From an uncultured SAR86 cluster bacterium (GTDB taxonomy: Bacteria > Pseudomonadota > Gammaproteobacteria > Magnimaribacterales > Magnimaribacteraceae), in contig CACLAF010000001.1 of NCBI GenBank assembly GCA_902604855.1, positions 186,001-250,000 on the forward strand: 64,000 bases of DNA, read 5' to 3'. Position 1 is the stretch's first letter. Every line of letters starts with the position of its first letter. Below, piece by piece: positions 1 through 7,576 of the stretch. The translations under genes and the position numbers were made by a program. The notes below the pieces were generated by a model. The model was given only the letters and a program-made list of their open reading frames with translations. It was not told where the DNA came from and searched no databases.

Positions 1-726
1 TCTGAAAGGACGGTGAAACCACATAGCATGATCTAAGCTTGCGCTCATTACATTACCTTTAGCAAAACTTAGTTTATGAGGATTCATCGAAGTACTGAGA
101 AGTCCCATGTCAGATGCATATGCCAATATAGCTTGGTGTTGCAAAGCATTGTCTGGTAGTTTTCCAACTGCTTTCATCCACACGTGCTTATAAGGAAGTT
201 TATTTTTTGGTTCATCAAACATACTTTCACCAGGCAAATGTCTCATTTCAATTGGCTTTTCCCTTAGAAAGAAATCTCTATACTTTGCTGGTACCTTATC
301 GATCATTTTCTTTTTGATCTCTAATTCACTTACACATTCATTGGGACCAGGAATGTCTTCCATGTTTATTTGATGAGATGGACCCTTTTCTTTTTTATGA
401 AAAGATAATGCCATATCAAATATAGGTTCACCTTTCTGAATAGCTACTACACGTCGTGTAGTAAAACTTCCTCCATCGCGTGTTCTTTCCACATCATAGA
501 TTATTGGATACTCCATATCACCCGGACGAAGAAAATATGCATGTAAAGAGTGAGTATATCTCTTTTCTGGAACTGTTCTGGCTGCAGCCGTCAGTGCCTG
601 TCCGATTACTTGGCCACCAAAGACTCTGGGGCCACCTATATTCTCACTTTGGCCCCTGAAAAGATTCTCTTCTAAGGTCTCAAGATCTAATAACTTTATT
701 AATTTTTTTAGGGCTTTTTTTTGCAT
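1..726 (-). CDS. tesB: Acyl-CoA thioesterase II (TesB), 3' end cut by window edge
   Basis: Hydrolyses acyl-CoA to free fatty acid and CoA. The frame is absent from the ORF track because it has no stop inside the window. Reading back from the ATG at 726 gives 242 codons starting MQKKALKKLIKLLDLE, with the TesB signatures NLFRGQSE, VFGGQVIGQAL and HAYFLRPGD in the first hot-dog domain and AYASD and DHAMWFHRPF in the second. Asp206 of AYASD matches, from memory, the catalytic Asp of E. coli TesB. The catalytic Thr position seems to be Ser230. E. coli TesB is about 286 residues, so roughly 45 C-terminal residues lie outside. The start is one base after the stop of the upstream crotonase gene, so the two are surely co-transcribed. 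Confidence 0.93.
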   Translation of the reverse strand, partial: MQKKALKKLIKLLDLETLEENLFRGQSENIGGPRVFGGQVIGQALTAAARTVPEKRYTHSLHAYFLRPGDMEYPIIYDVERTRDGGSFTTRRVVAIQKGEPIFDMALSFHKKEKGPSHQINMEDIPGPNECVSELEIKKKMIDKVPAKYRDFFLREKPIEMRHLPGESMFDEPKNKLPYKHVWMKAVGKLPDNALQHQAILAYASDMGLLSTSMNPHKLSFAKGNVMSASLDHAMWFHRPFR

Positions 727-727
727 A

Positions 728-1609
728 CTAAGTAAATTTCTTTTCTTCCCACCAAGGGTAATGTTCTGGCATATCTTTAGAGACTTTATTGGGGAAATTA
801 GGTGATCTCTTTTCAAGAAAAGAGTTAACACCTTCTTTGGCATCATCTCCTCTACCTAATTCATATATAAACCTTGAATCAACTTTGTGAGCCTCCATAG
901 GATGGTCTGCTCCTAACATCTTCCATAACATCTGTCTTGTTAGAGAAACTGATATCGATGAAGTGTTTTGAATAATTTCATATGCTATCGACCTCGCCTC
1001 TTCTAGAAGTTCATCCGGTTTATGGATAGAACGGATTAAACCTCCTTCTTTAGCCTCTAAAGCACTAAAAACCTTACCAGAGTAAGTCCATTCTAATGCT
1101 TTGCTTATGCCTACTAAACGTGGCAGAAACCAACTTGAAGCAGCCTCAGGCACTAGACCTCTTCTAGCAAAAACAAATCCAAACTTAGCATCCTCACTAG
1201 CAAGCCTAATATCCATTGGTAAAGTCATGGTCACACCTACTCCAACAGCGGGGCCATTAATTGCGGCTATGATAGGTTTTGGACAATCAAATATTGATAA
1301 AGTGGTCCTTCCACCACCGTCCCTCATCCATTCTGGGTTTGTTTTATGATCGACCTCTTCACCCTTATTATTTCTTACATCTCTATTAAAAGTATTAGAT
1401 CCAGAAGATAGATCAGCTCCTGCACAAAATCCTCTACCTTCACCTGTAACAATTATCACTCTTACATCGTCATCCCTCCCCGCTTCATCAAATGCAGATA
1501 TTAATTCATCCATCATCTGGCCTGTAAAAGCATTTAGTTTTTCAGGACGGTTTAAGGTGAGAGTTAAAATATTGCTCTCTACTTCATATTTTATAGTTTC
1601 ATATTTCAT
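728..1609 (-). CDS. Crotonase-family enoyl-CoA hydratase/isomerase
   Basis: A 293-residue crotonase-fold protein acting on a CoA thioester. The two oxyanion-hole segments are FCAGADLSSG (about residue 61) and NGPAVGVGVTM (about 117). A polar insertion of about 30 residues follows the first. The active-site strand reads FARRGLVPEAASS. By remembered alignment to rat enoyl-CoA hydratase, the first catalytic Glu position is not acidic here, whereas the second is kept in ALEWTYSG. An isomerase or another crotonase activity is therefore as likely as hydration. It sits between cysE and tesB in a tight minus-strand operon, and the tesB partner suggests fatty-acyl turnover. The substrate is unknown. 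Confidence 0.85.
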   Translation of the reverse strand: MKYETIKYEVESNILTLTLNRPEKLNAFTGQMMDELISAFDEAGRDDDVRVIIVTGEGRGFCAGADLSSGSNTFNRDVRNNKGEEVDHKTNPEWMRDGGGRTTLSIFDCPKPIIAAINGPAVGVGVTMTLPMDIRLASEDAKFGFVFARRGLVPEAASSWFLPRLVGISKALEWTYSGKVFSALEAKEGGLIRSIHKPDELLEEARSIAYEIIQNTSSISVSLTRQMLWKMLGADHPMEAHKVDSRFIYELGRGDDAKEGVNSFLEKRSPNFPNKVSKDMPEHYPWWEEKKFT

Positions 1610-1618
1610 ACATACTTC

Positions 1619-2407
1619 CTATTCGATTAAATGATCGATGTCATCTGCAGGCACATTATCTATTGCTTGACTTACCTCTTTTGCCGGAACACCCGCAACT
1701 GTTGTGCCCTCCTTTACGTCCTCGAGGACAACACTCCCAGCAGCTATTTTAGCATTACGCCCAATCTGTACATTTCCAAGTACTGTAGAAGAAGCACTCA
1801 AAAGAACACCTTCCATTACCTTGGGATGTCTATCTCCTGTTTCTTTACCTGTGCCTCCTAAAGTTACCCCTTGGAAAATTGAGACATTATCTTTAATAAC
1901 GGAAGTTTCGCCAATAACAACTCCAGTACCATGATCAATCATTATTCCCTTTCCTAATTTAGCAGCTGGGTGTATATCTACTCCATAAACTTCAGAGGTT
2001 CTGCTCTGAAAATAATGAGCTAAAGTATGGCGTGAATTTTCCCATAACCAGCTAGCGACTCTATGGGATTGCAAGGACTTAAATCCTTTAAAAAACAACA
2101 GAGGCTCAGATAGATATTTGCACGAAGGATCTTTTTCCTTTGCTGCAAGAAGATCCGTCATAGTTCCTTCAAGAATTTCTTCACTTGAATTAATTGCATC
2201 CTTAATGACGCTTCTAAGCATCATAGGTTGGACTGAACTGCTCCCAAGATCATTTGCAATTAGGTCTGCAATAGCTGCAGAAAAGGAGCGATGCTCCAAT
2301 ATAGTCGTATGAAAAAAACTTGCCAGTACAGGTTCTGCTTTAACTCTCTTTTGAGTCTCGTCTTGAATCGTATTCCAAATATTTTCTATAGATTCCTTGT
2401 CTTTCAT
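1619..2407 (-). CDS. cysE: Serine O-acetyltransferase
   Basis: Transfers acetyl from acetyl-CoA to L-serine, giving O-acetylserine, the first step of cysteine synthesis. The 262 residues have the usual CysE layout: an N-terminal helical domain (about 1-140) and a C-terminal left-handed beta-helix of hexapeptide repeats. The motifs GVDIHPAAKLGKG, MIDHGTGVVIGET (catalytic His) and FQGVTLGGTG are visible. The length is close to the E. coli enzyme (273). It heads the operon cysE-crotonase-tesB. On the minus strand a TACAAT box (2419-2414) ends only 6 nt before the ATG, so the mRNA may be leaderless. Confidence 0.95.
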   Translation of the reverse strand: MKDKESIENIWNTIQDETQKRVKAEPVLASFFHTTILEHRSFSAAIADLIANDLGSSSVQPMMLRSVIKDAINSSEEILEGTMTDLLAAKEKDPSCKYLSEPLLFFKGFKSLQSHRVASWLWENSRHTLAHYFQSRTSEVYGVDIHPAAKLGKGIMIDHGTGVVIGETSVIKDNVSIFQGVTLGGTGKETGDRHPKVMEGVLLSASSTVLGNVQIGRNAKIAAGSVVLEDVKEGTTVAGVPAKEVSQAIDNVPADDIDHLIE

Positions 2408-2413
2408 ATGACT

Positions 2414-2419
2414 ATTGTA
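2414..2419 (-). promoter_or_regulatory. Putative -10 box of cysE (leaderless start)
   Basis: TACAAT on the minus strand is followed by only 6 nt and then the cysE ATG. A TTTCAG hexamer lies 17 nt upstream as a weak -35. With normal -10 to +1 spacing, transcription would begin at or next to the start codon. No Shine-Dalgarno sequence is seen. Confidence 0.4.
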
Positions 2420-2472
2420 CTTCAGCCTAAGTATTGCTGAAACGGTTCAAATCAGGATAATGGGCGCCTCCC

Positions 2473-2478
2473 TATAAT
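2473..2478 (+). promoter_or_regulatory. Putative -10 box of the cobS/cobT-like pair
   Basis: A perfect TATAAT lies 9 nt before the ATG at 2488, without a clear -35 and without a Shine-Dalgarno sequence. The expected start site leaves a leader of zero to a few nucleotides. It shares an 80-bp divergent intergenic region with the cysE promoter. Confidence 0.45.
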
Positions 2479-2487
2479 TAATTAAAC

Positions 2488-3471
2488 ATGAATAATAAAA
2501 CTGATAAAGAAATCCCAGATCTTGAGATAGATGTAAGAAAAACATTTGATATAGATATTGACCTTAAGGTAATGGCCTTTAAAGAACCAAATGAATATGT
2601 ACCTAGTATCGATGAATCTTATAAATTCGATAAGAATACTACTTTAGCGATCCTTGCTGGGTTTTCTCATAACCGAAGAGTAATGATCCAAGGTTATCAT
2701 GGCTCAGGTAAATCAACTCACATTGAACAAGTAGCTGCCAGACTGAATTGGCCATGCATCAGAGTTAATCTAGATAGCCATATAAGTAGAATAGATTTAC
2801 TAGGCAAAGATGCAATAACCTTAAAAGATGGAAAACAGATAACTGAATTTAAAGAAGGTATTCTTCCATGGGCTCTTCAAACACCTACTGCCTTAGTCTT
2901 TGATGAATATGATGCGGGACGACCTGATGTAATGTTTGTTATTCAAAGAGTTCTAGAAGTAGAGGGTAAATTAACTTTACTAGATCAAAATAAAGTTATC
3001 TCTCCCCATTCAGGATTTAGATTATTTGCAACAGCAAATACCGTAGGCTTGGGTGATACATCAGGTCTTTATCATGGAACACAACAGATAAATCAGGGGC
3101 AGATGGACAGATGGCATATCGTCTCAACCCTAAATTATCTTGATCCAGAACTAGAATCAAAGGTTGTTCTTTCAAAAGTACCTAGTCTGGATAACAAAGA
3201 AGGCTTAGAGGTTGCAAGAAATATGATTTCTGTAGCTAATCTGTCTAGGCAAGGTTTTGCAAATGGAGATATATCAACTTTAATGTCTCCAAGAACAGTA
3301 ATTAGTTGGGCAGAAAATTTTAAAATCTTTAGTGATCTTAATAAGTCCTTTGAAATAACCTTTCTTAATAAATGTGATGAAACCGAGAGGGTTATAATTG
3401 CAGAGTACTACCAAAGGTGTTTTGATTCTGAAACCGCAGATTCTATTGCAGAAGATGTAGAAAAGGTTTAA
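2488..3471 (+). CDS. CobS-like MoxR-group AAA+ ATPase
   Basis: A cytoplasmic AAA+ ATPase similar to CobS, the ATPase subunit of aerobic cobaltochelatase. The 327 residues show Walker A GYHGSGKST (69-77), Walker B ALVFDEYDAG (about 135-144), sensor FATANT and the CobS-like segment NWPCIRVNLDSHISRIDLLGKD. The N-terminus is shorter than in many MoxR proteins, as is usual for CobS. It is followed after 9 nt by a CobT-like VWA partner, the standard AAA+/VWA pair. No CobN, the large chelatase subunit, nor any other cobalamin gene lies in the window. The pair may instead be a metal-insertion or remodelling chaperone. The family call is strong; the substrate is unknown. Confidence 0.85.
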   Translation: MNNKTDKEIPDLEIDVRKTFDIDIDLKVMAFKEPNEYVPSIDESYKFDKNTTLAILAGFSHNRRVMIQGYHGSGKSTHIEQVAARLNWPCIRVNLDSHISRIDLLGKDAITLKDGKQITEFKEGILPWALQTPTALVFDEYDAGRPDVMFVIQRVLEVEGKLTLLDQNKVISPHSGFRLFATANTVGLGDTSGLYHGTQQINQGQMDRWHIVSTLNYLDPELESKVVLSKVPSLDNKEGLEVARNMISVANLSRQGFANGDISTLMSPRTVISWAENFKIFSDLNKSFEITFLNKCDETERVIIAEYYQRCFDSETADSIAEDVEKV

Positions 3472-3480
3472 GTAACCAAC

Positions 3481-5238
3481 ATGGCATCAAAAAACTCTCA
3501 TTCAGAGACCATAAAAGAAGCCGTTACAGCTGCAACTAGAGCAATATCAGGCAACAAAGAATTAGAAATTAATTTTGGAGGAATGGGCTCATCACTTCCT
3601 CACCCACCTAAAACGCTTAAAGAGTTATCAGCTTACAGAGGAAAAGCTGATTCTCTTGCTTGTGTAGAAAAATATAGAGATAAATCAGTCAGGATTACCG
3701 CAAGCAACGAAAAAGTTAATTCTCTAATTAAAGTTATGGAGGATTCACGGGTAGAAATACTTGGGTCGATAAACTATCCAGGTATAGCAACAAATATCAA
3801 ATCTAAATTTGATGATAAATGTAAATTATATGAAAGTTTTGAAGATCACGAAGATCATCTAGAAATTGCTTTAGAAACTTGGCTAAGAAATTTATGCCTT
3901 CCAAACATTGAATCAAATAATTCCAGTTTTTTTCTGAAATATTGGGGCAAGGTTTTTGATAATCAAGAAACAGAGTTCAAAGAAAGATTAATAGAATCAC
4001 TGAATGATCAAACTAAATTTCAAGAGATTGCTGAAGACTTTTTAAAGAATCTAAATATTGATCAAGAAGAAAATGAACAAGAAGAGAGTGATTTAGAAGA
4101 TGAGAATGAAAAAGAAGAAGAATCAGCTTCTGAAAGTGGAGAAGATGAAGAATCACAAGAATCTGAAAGCTCACCAGAACAAGATAATCAAGAAGGCGAT
4201 GAAGAGACTGATGCGGATTCTGGAGACATAGATGAAGATGCGATTGTAGATGAAAATCAGGAAATCATGACTAATCAATCATGGCTTGAATCTCTTGTAG
4301 GCCAGACTTCAACATTCTCATATAAAGTCTATACAAGAAATTTTGACGAGGAAATCAAAGCAGAGGATTTATGTAGCCCCGAAGAGCTTCAGAGGCTTAG
4401 AAAACATCTTGATCAACTTATGGGTCCCAGTAAGGCTACAATCTCTAAATTAGCTCACCGATTACAAAGATTTTTAATGGCCCAACAAAATAGATCTTGG
4501 GAATTTAATAAAGAAGAAGGAATGTTAGACTCAGCGCGTTTACATAAAATCATTACCGATCCTCTTACCCCTTTAACTTACAAAATAGAGAAGGATACTG
4601 AATTCCGAGATACGAGCGTTTCTCTTCTGGTAGACAGTTCGGGGTCAATGAGAGGTAGATCTATGACAGTAGCGGCAATTTGTGCCGATATAATAAGCAC
4701 TACTCTAGAGCGTTGTAATGTAAAGACTGAGGTTTTGGGCTTCACGACTAAGCAATGGAAAGGGGGAGAGAGTAGAAAATTGTGGATGGAAAATGGTAAG
4801 CCAGAAAATCCAGGAAGGTTAAATGATATAAGACATATTATTTTTAAATCAGCTGATACACCATGGAGAAGAGGACAAAAAAACTTTGGATTAATGCTTA
4901 GGGAAGGTTTGCTAAAAGAAAATGTTGATGGAGAGGCGCTCATTTGGGCTCATGACAGACTCGCAAGAAGAACTGAACAGAGAAAGATACTCATGGTAAT
5001 TTCTGATGGAGCTCCGGTAGACGATAGCACCTTATCAACTAATCCAACTAATTTCTTAGATCTTCATTTAAGACAAGTAATACATTCTATCGAAACACAA
5101 TCAGATATTAATCTAATAGCAATCGGTATTGGTCATGACGTAACTCGCTACTATAAAAATGCTGTTACCATTCATAGGGCTGAAGAGCTTGGCGGAGCAA
5201 TGTTAGAACAGTTAACAGATCTTTTTAAAGTAGATTAA
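3481..5238 (+). CDS. CobT-like VWA-domain protein
   Basis: Partner of the preceding AAA+ ATPase, resembling CobT of aerobic cobaltochelatase. The 585 residues contain an N-terminal helical region (1-190), a very acidic Glu/Asp/Ser-rich linker (about 195-260), and a C-terminal von Willebrand A domain. The VWA metal site (MIDAS) is visible as DSSGSM at 385-390, followed by MVISDGAP. This order is typical of CobT. In the known system CobS and CobT form an ATP-driven complex that drives CobN; CobN is not seen here. The next genes downstream encode two diiron-type proteins, raising the possibility of a metalloprotein-maturation role (inference). Confidence 0.83.
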   Translation: MASKNSHSETIKEAVTAATRAISGNKELEINFGGMGSSLPHPPKTLKELSAYRGKADSLACVEKYRDKSVRITASNEKVNSLIKVMEDSRVEILGSINYPGIATNIKSKFDDKCKLYESFEDHEDHLEIALETWLRNLCLPNIESNNSSFFLKYWGKVFDNQETEFKERLIESLNDQTKFQEIAEDFLKNLNIDQEENEQEESDLEDENEKEEESASESGEDEESQESESSPEQDNQEGDEETDADSGDIDEDAIVDENQEIMTNQSWLESLVGQTSTFSYKVYTRNFDEEIKAEDLCSPEELQRLRKHLDQLMGPSKATISKLAHRLQRFLMAQQNRSWEFNKEEGMLDSARLHKIITDPLTPLTYKIEKDTEFRDTSVSLLVDSSGSMRGRSMTVAAICADIISTTLERCNVKTEVLGFTTKQWKGGESRKLWMENGKPENPGRLNDIRHIIFKSADTPWRRGQKNFGLMLREGLLKENVDGEALIWAHDRLARRTEQRKILMVISDGAPVDDSTLSTNPTNFLDLHLRQVIHSIETQSDINLIAIGIGHDVTRYYKNAVTIHRAEELGGAMLEQLTDLFKVD

Positions 5239-5275
5239 AAAATTTTACTTTTCATGTGTTGTCATAAAAGCAGTT

Positions 5276-5303
5276 TTGACTGATTTAATGTAAACTATAT
5301 AAA
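5276..5303 (+). promoter_or_regulatory. Sigma-70-type promoter of the diiron gene pair
   Basis: TTGACT (5276-5281) and TATAAA (5298-5303) are separated by 16 nt, just upstream of the diiron-protein ATG at 5320. An AGGAA-like ribosome site follows. The twin genes can therefore be transcribed independently of the CobS/CobT-like pair, although no terminator separates them. Confidence 0.5.
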
Positions 5304-5319
5304 ATTTTAGGAAATATAA

Positions 5320-6429
5320 ATGCGAATAACAAAAGTAGAAAACTGTCCATCAGATATCAGGTACTTTGATGATCATGATGATGATCTAGAAAATAAACTC
5401 GAACCAAAAGACGTAGAAGATATTGTCGAGATTTTCCAAACGCCTTTAACAGGGACGTATAATTGGGACTATACACATGCAGATAATCGTCTCAAAAAGC
5501 TTTATGAACTCGGTAAAAAATTAAATTGGAATGCAACTTTAGATCTAGATTGGTCAAAAGATCCATATCCACACACTCAATGGGCAACTAATCCAGAATT
5601 TCAACAGCTCAAAGGTTTCAAACCCTATGATGACCTCCCTGAGGAAAAGAAAATTGAGTGTTCATGGCATTTATTAGCAAGTAGTTTGAGTCAAATCGTC
5701 CATGGTGAACAAGGAGCATTGCTAGTAGCTTCTCAGCTGGTCTCATGCGCACCTACATATAACGCTAAGCTTTATGCCGCTTCCCAAACTTTTGATGAGG
5801 CACGCCATGTTGAAGTCTTTAATAAGTACCTTCAAGAGAGAATTGGATGGAATTATCCAGTTATGCCAGGACTTAAATTGCTTTTAGACAAAATACTTTC
5901 TGATCCGAGATGGGATCTCAAATTTATTGGAATGCAAATTATTATTGAAGGACTTGCTCTCGCTGCGTTTGAAAGACAAAGAGCTGCTGCGATGGACCCA
6001 TTACTGAAGGACCTCTTTTACCTAGTAATTAGAGATGAAGCTAGACATGTAACATTTGGTGTGAATTATCTAGAAGAATTTGTAGATACATTATCTAATG
6101 AAGAGAAAGAAGATAGAGCCGATTTTGCTTATGAAGCATGCGTGGTTATGAGAAATAGATTTGGATCTGATAACGTCATGAAACATTACGGATGGAATGT
6201 TGAAGAGGCACAGCAAGTTCTAAATCAATCTGAAACATCAAGACTTTTTAACAATCTATTATTTTCTAAGATCATGCCAAATCTAAAAAGAATAGGTTTA
6301 TTAACAGATAAGACCTTAGAAAAATACGAAGAGATGGATATTCTCCAATTCCAAGATCTAGAGGATAATGGGAGCATTGATTGGGATGAATTATCTCAAC
6401 CCCTAGATTATTCCTCCAAAACCGCTTAA
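5320..6429 (+). CDS. R2/ferritin-like diiron-carboxylate protein, copy 1
   Basis: A 369-residue four-helix diiron protein of unknown substrate. The six candidate iron ligands are readable in canonical order: Glu130 (HGEQGA), Glu160 and His163 (FDEARH), Glu210 (IIEGLAL), Glu240 and His243 (RDEARH). The arrangement recalls ribonucleotide reductase R2 and R2-like ligand-binding oxidases. The N-terminal 80 residues, with TYNWDYTHADNR and KKLNWNATLDLDWS, are shared only with the next gene in this window. No radical-bearing subunit or ferredoxin partner adjoins it. Oxygen activation or hydrocarbon/amine oxidation is plausible but unproven. It has its own promoter-like sequence and a paralogue 7 nt downstream. 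Confidence 0.75.
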   Translation: MRITKVENCPSDIRYFDDHDDDLENKLEPKDVEDIVEIFQTPLTGTYNWDYTHADNRLKKLYELGKKLNWNATLDLDWSKDPYPHTQWATNPEFQQLKGFKPYDDLPEEKKIECSWHLLASSLSQIVHGEQGALLVASQLVSCAPTYNAKLYAASQTFDEARHVEVFNKYLQERIGWNYPVMPGLKLLLDKILSDPRWDLKFIGMQIIIEGLALAAFERQRAAAMDPLLKDLFYLVIRDEARHVTFGVNYLEEFVDTLSNEEKEDRADFAYEACVVMRNRFGSDNVMKHYGWNVEEAQQVLNQSETSRLFNNLLFSKIMPNLKRIGLLTDKTLEKYEEMDILQFQDLEDNGSIDWDELSQPLDYSSKTA

Positions 6430-6436
6430 TTTTAAT

Positions 6437-7576
6437 ATGAAGATAAAAGTTGTTGAAAATCCCCCTGTAGATCCCAGAGAGTTTGACCTACCAGAAGGTT
6501 TCAGTGAAGAAAATATTGAAGATGTCGTCGAAATATTCAATACACCCTTAATTGGACACTACAATTGGGACTATACTGATGCTGATACCCGTATAAAGAA
6601 ATTATATGAATTAGGTAAGAAACTAAATTGGGATGGCTCTATTGACCTAGACTGGTCGAAAGCTATAAAAAAAGATGAACCTCCACTGAAAGCGGAGTTG
6701 ATAGCTAGAATGGAAGGCCCTCTTGCTGCATTACCTGAAGATGAGCGCATTGAATATATGCGACATGATAGTGCTTGGTCATTGAGTCAATTTCTTCACG
6801 GTGAGCAAGGTGCATTATTAGTTGCCTCACAACTAGTATCTTGTGCTCCAACTTACCAAGCTAAACTTTATGCAGCTTCGCAGACTTTTGATGAAGCGAG
6901 ACATGTCGAAGTTTTTGCTAGATATTTAAAAGAAGTAAGTGGAATTGAATATCCAATAAATAAAAATCTAAAATCTTTGATCGATAAAATACTTTCGGAT
7001 CCAAGATGGGACCTTAAATTCATTGGCATGCAAATAATAATCGAAGGATTGGCGCTAGCAGCCTTTCAAACAACTAAAGAAACTTCAAATTGCCCCTTGC
7101 TAAGACAACTGGTGCATTACGTCATTAGAGACGAAGCTAGACATGTTACCTTTGGAGTGAATTATCTTGAAGATTTCTTAAGCACCCTTTCAGAAGAAGA
7201 GGTTGAAGATAGAGCAATGTTTGCTTATGAAGCCTGTGTAGTTATGAGAGACCGAATCATCAATACTGAATTGCCCGCAAGGTGGTTTAATGTAAGTGAA
7301 GAAGAAATTAGAGAAATGCTGATCAATGATGAAACACAAGACATGTTCACAAATCTCTTATTCAGCAGAGTTATGCCAAACCTGAAAAGAATAGGTCTTC
7401 TCACAGATAAAGTACTGCCGCTTTATGAAAAGCTTAATCTCACTTCATATATGGATGCAGATAGTGAATTTGAGATTGATTGGGCGGAACTTAATAAACC
7501 ACTAGAGTCATCTAAGGAAATAGATAAACAATCTGAGAAAGAATTAGCTGCTCATGCAGCTCAGGGATTATTCTAG
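6437..7576 (+). CDS. R2/ferritin-like diiron-carboxylate protein, copy 2
   Basis: A 379-residue paralogue of the preceding gene, starting 7 nt after its stop. All six candidate ligands are kept: Glu123 (HGEQGA), Glu153 and His156 (FDEARH), Glu203 (IIEGLAL), Glu233 and His236 (RDEARH). The blocks QGALLVASQLVSCAPTY and ILSDPRWDLKFIGMQIIIEG are identical in both copies. Differences cluster in an insertion around residues 76-105 and in the C-terminal tail, which here extends past the SLEPL-like end into a charged segment. The pair may form a heterodimer or handle different substrates. The stop overlaps the convergent subtilase gene by 9 nt. Family confident, function unknown. Confidence 0.75.
   Translation: MKIKVVENPPVDPREFDLPEGFSEENIEDVVEIFNTPLIGHYNWDYTDADTRIKKLYELGKKLNWDGSIDLDWSKAIKKDEPPLKAELIARMEGPLAALPEDERIEYMRHDSAWSLSQFLHGEQGALLVASQLVSCAPTYQAKLYAASQTFDEARHVEVFARYLKEVSGIEYPINKNLKSLIDKILSDPRWDLKFIGMQIIIEGLALAAFQTTKETSNCPLLRQLVHYVIRDEARHVTFGVNYLEDFLSTLSEEEVEDRAMFAYEACVVMRDRIINTELPARWFNVSEEEIREMLINDETQDMFTNLLFSRVMPNLKRIGLLTDKVLPLYEKLNLTSYMDADSEFEIDWAELNKPLESSKEIDKQSEKELAAHAAQGLF

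Noticed and set aside
4081-4260. Acidic repeat region of the cobT-like gene as a tandem repeat element
   Set aside because: It is a low-complexity Glu/Asp/Ser coding stretch typical of CobT, not a DNA repeat.
4578-4943. Minus-strand ORF of 121 aa in the cobT-like gene
   Set aside because: Antisense to the VWA domain, which has clear MIDAS coding; composition looks like a shadow.
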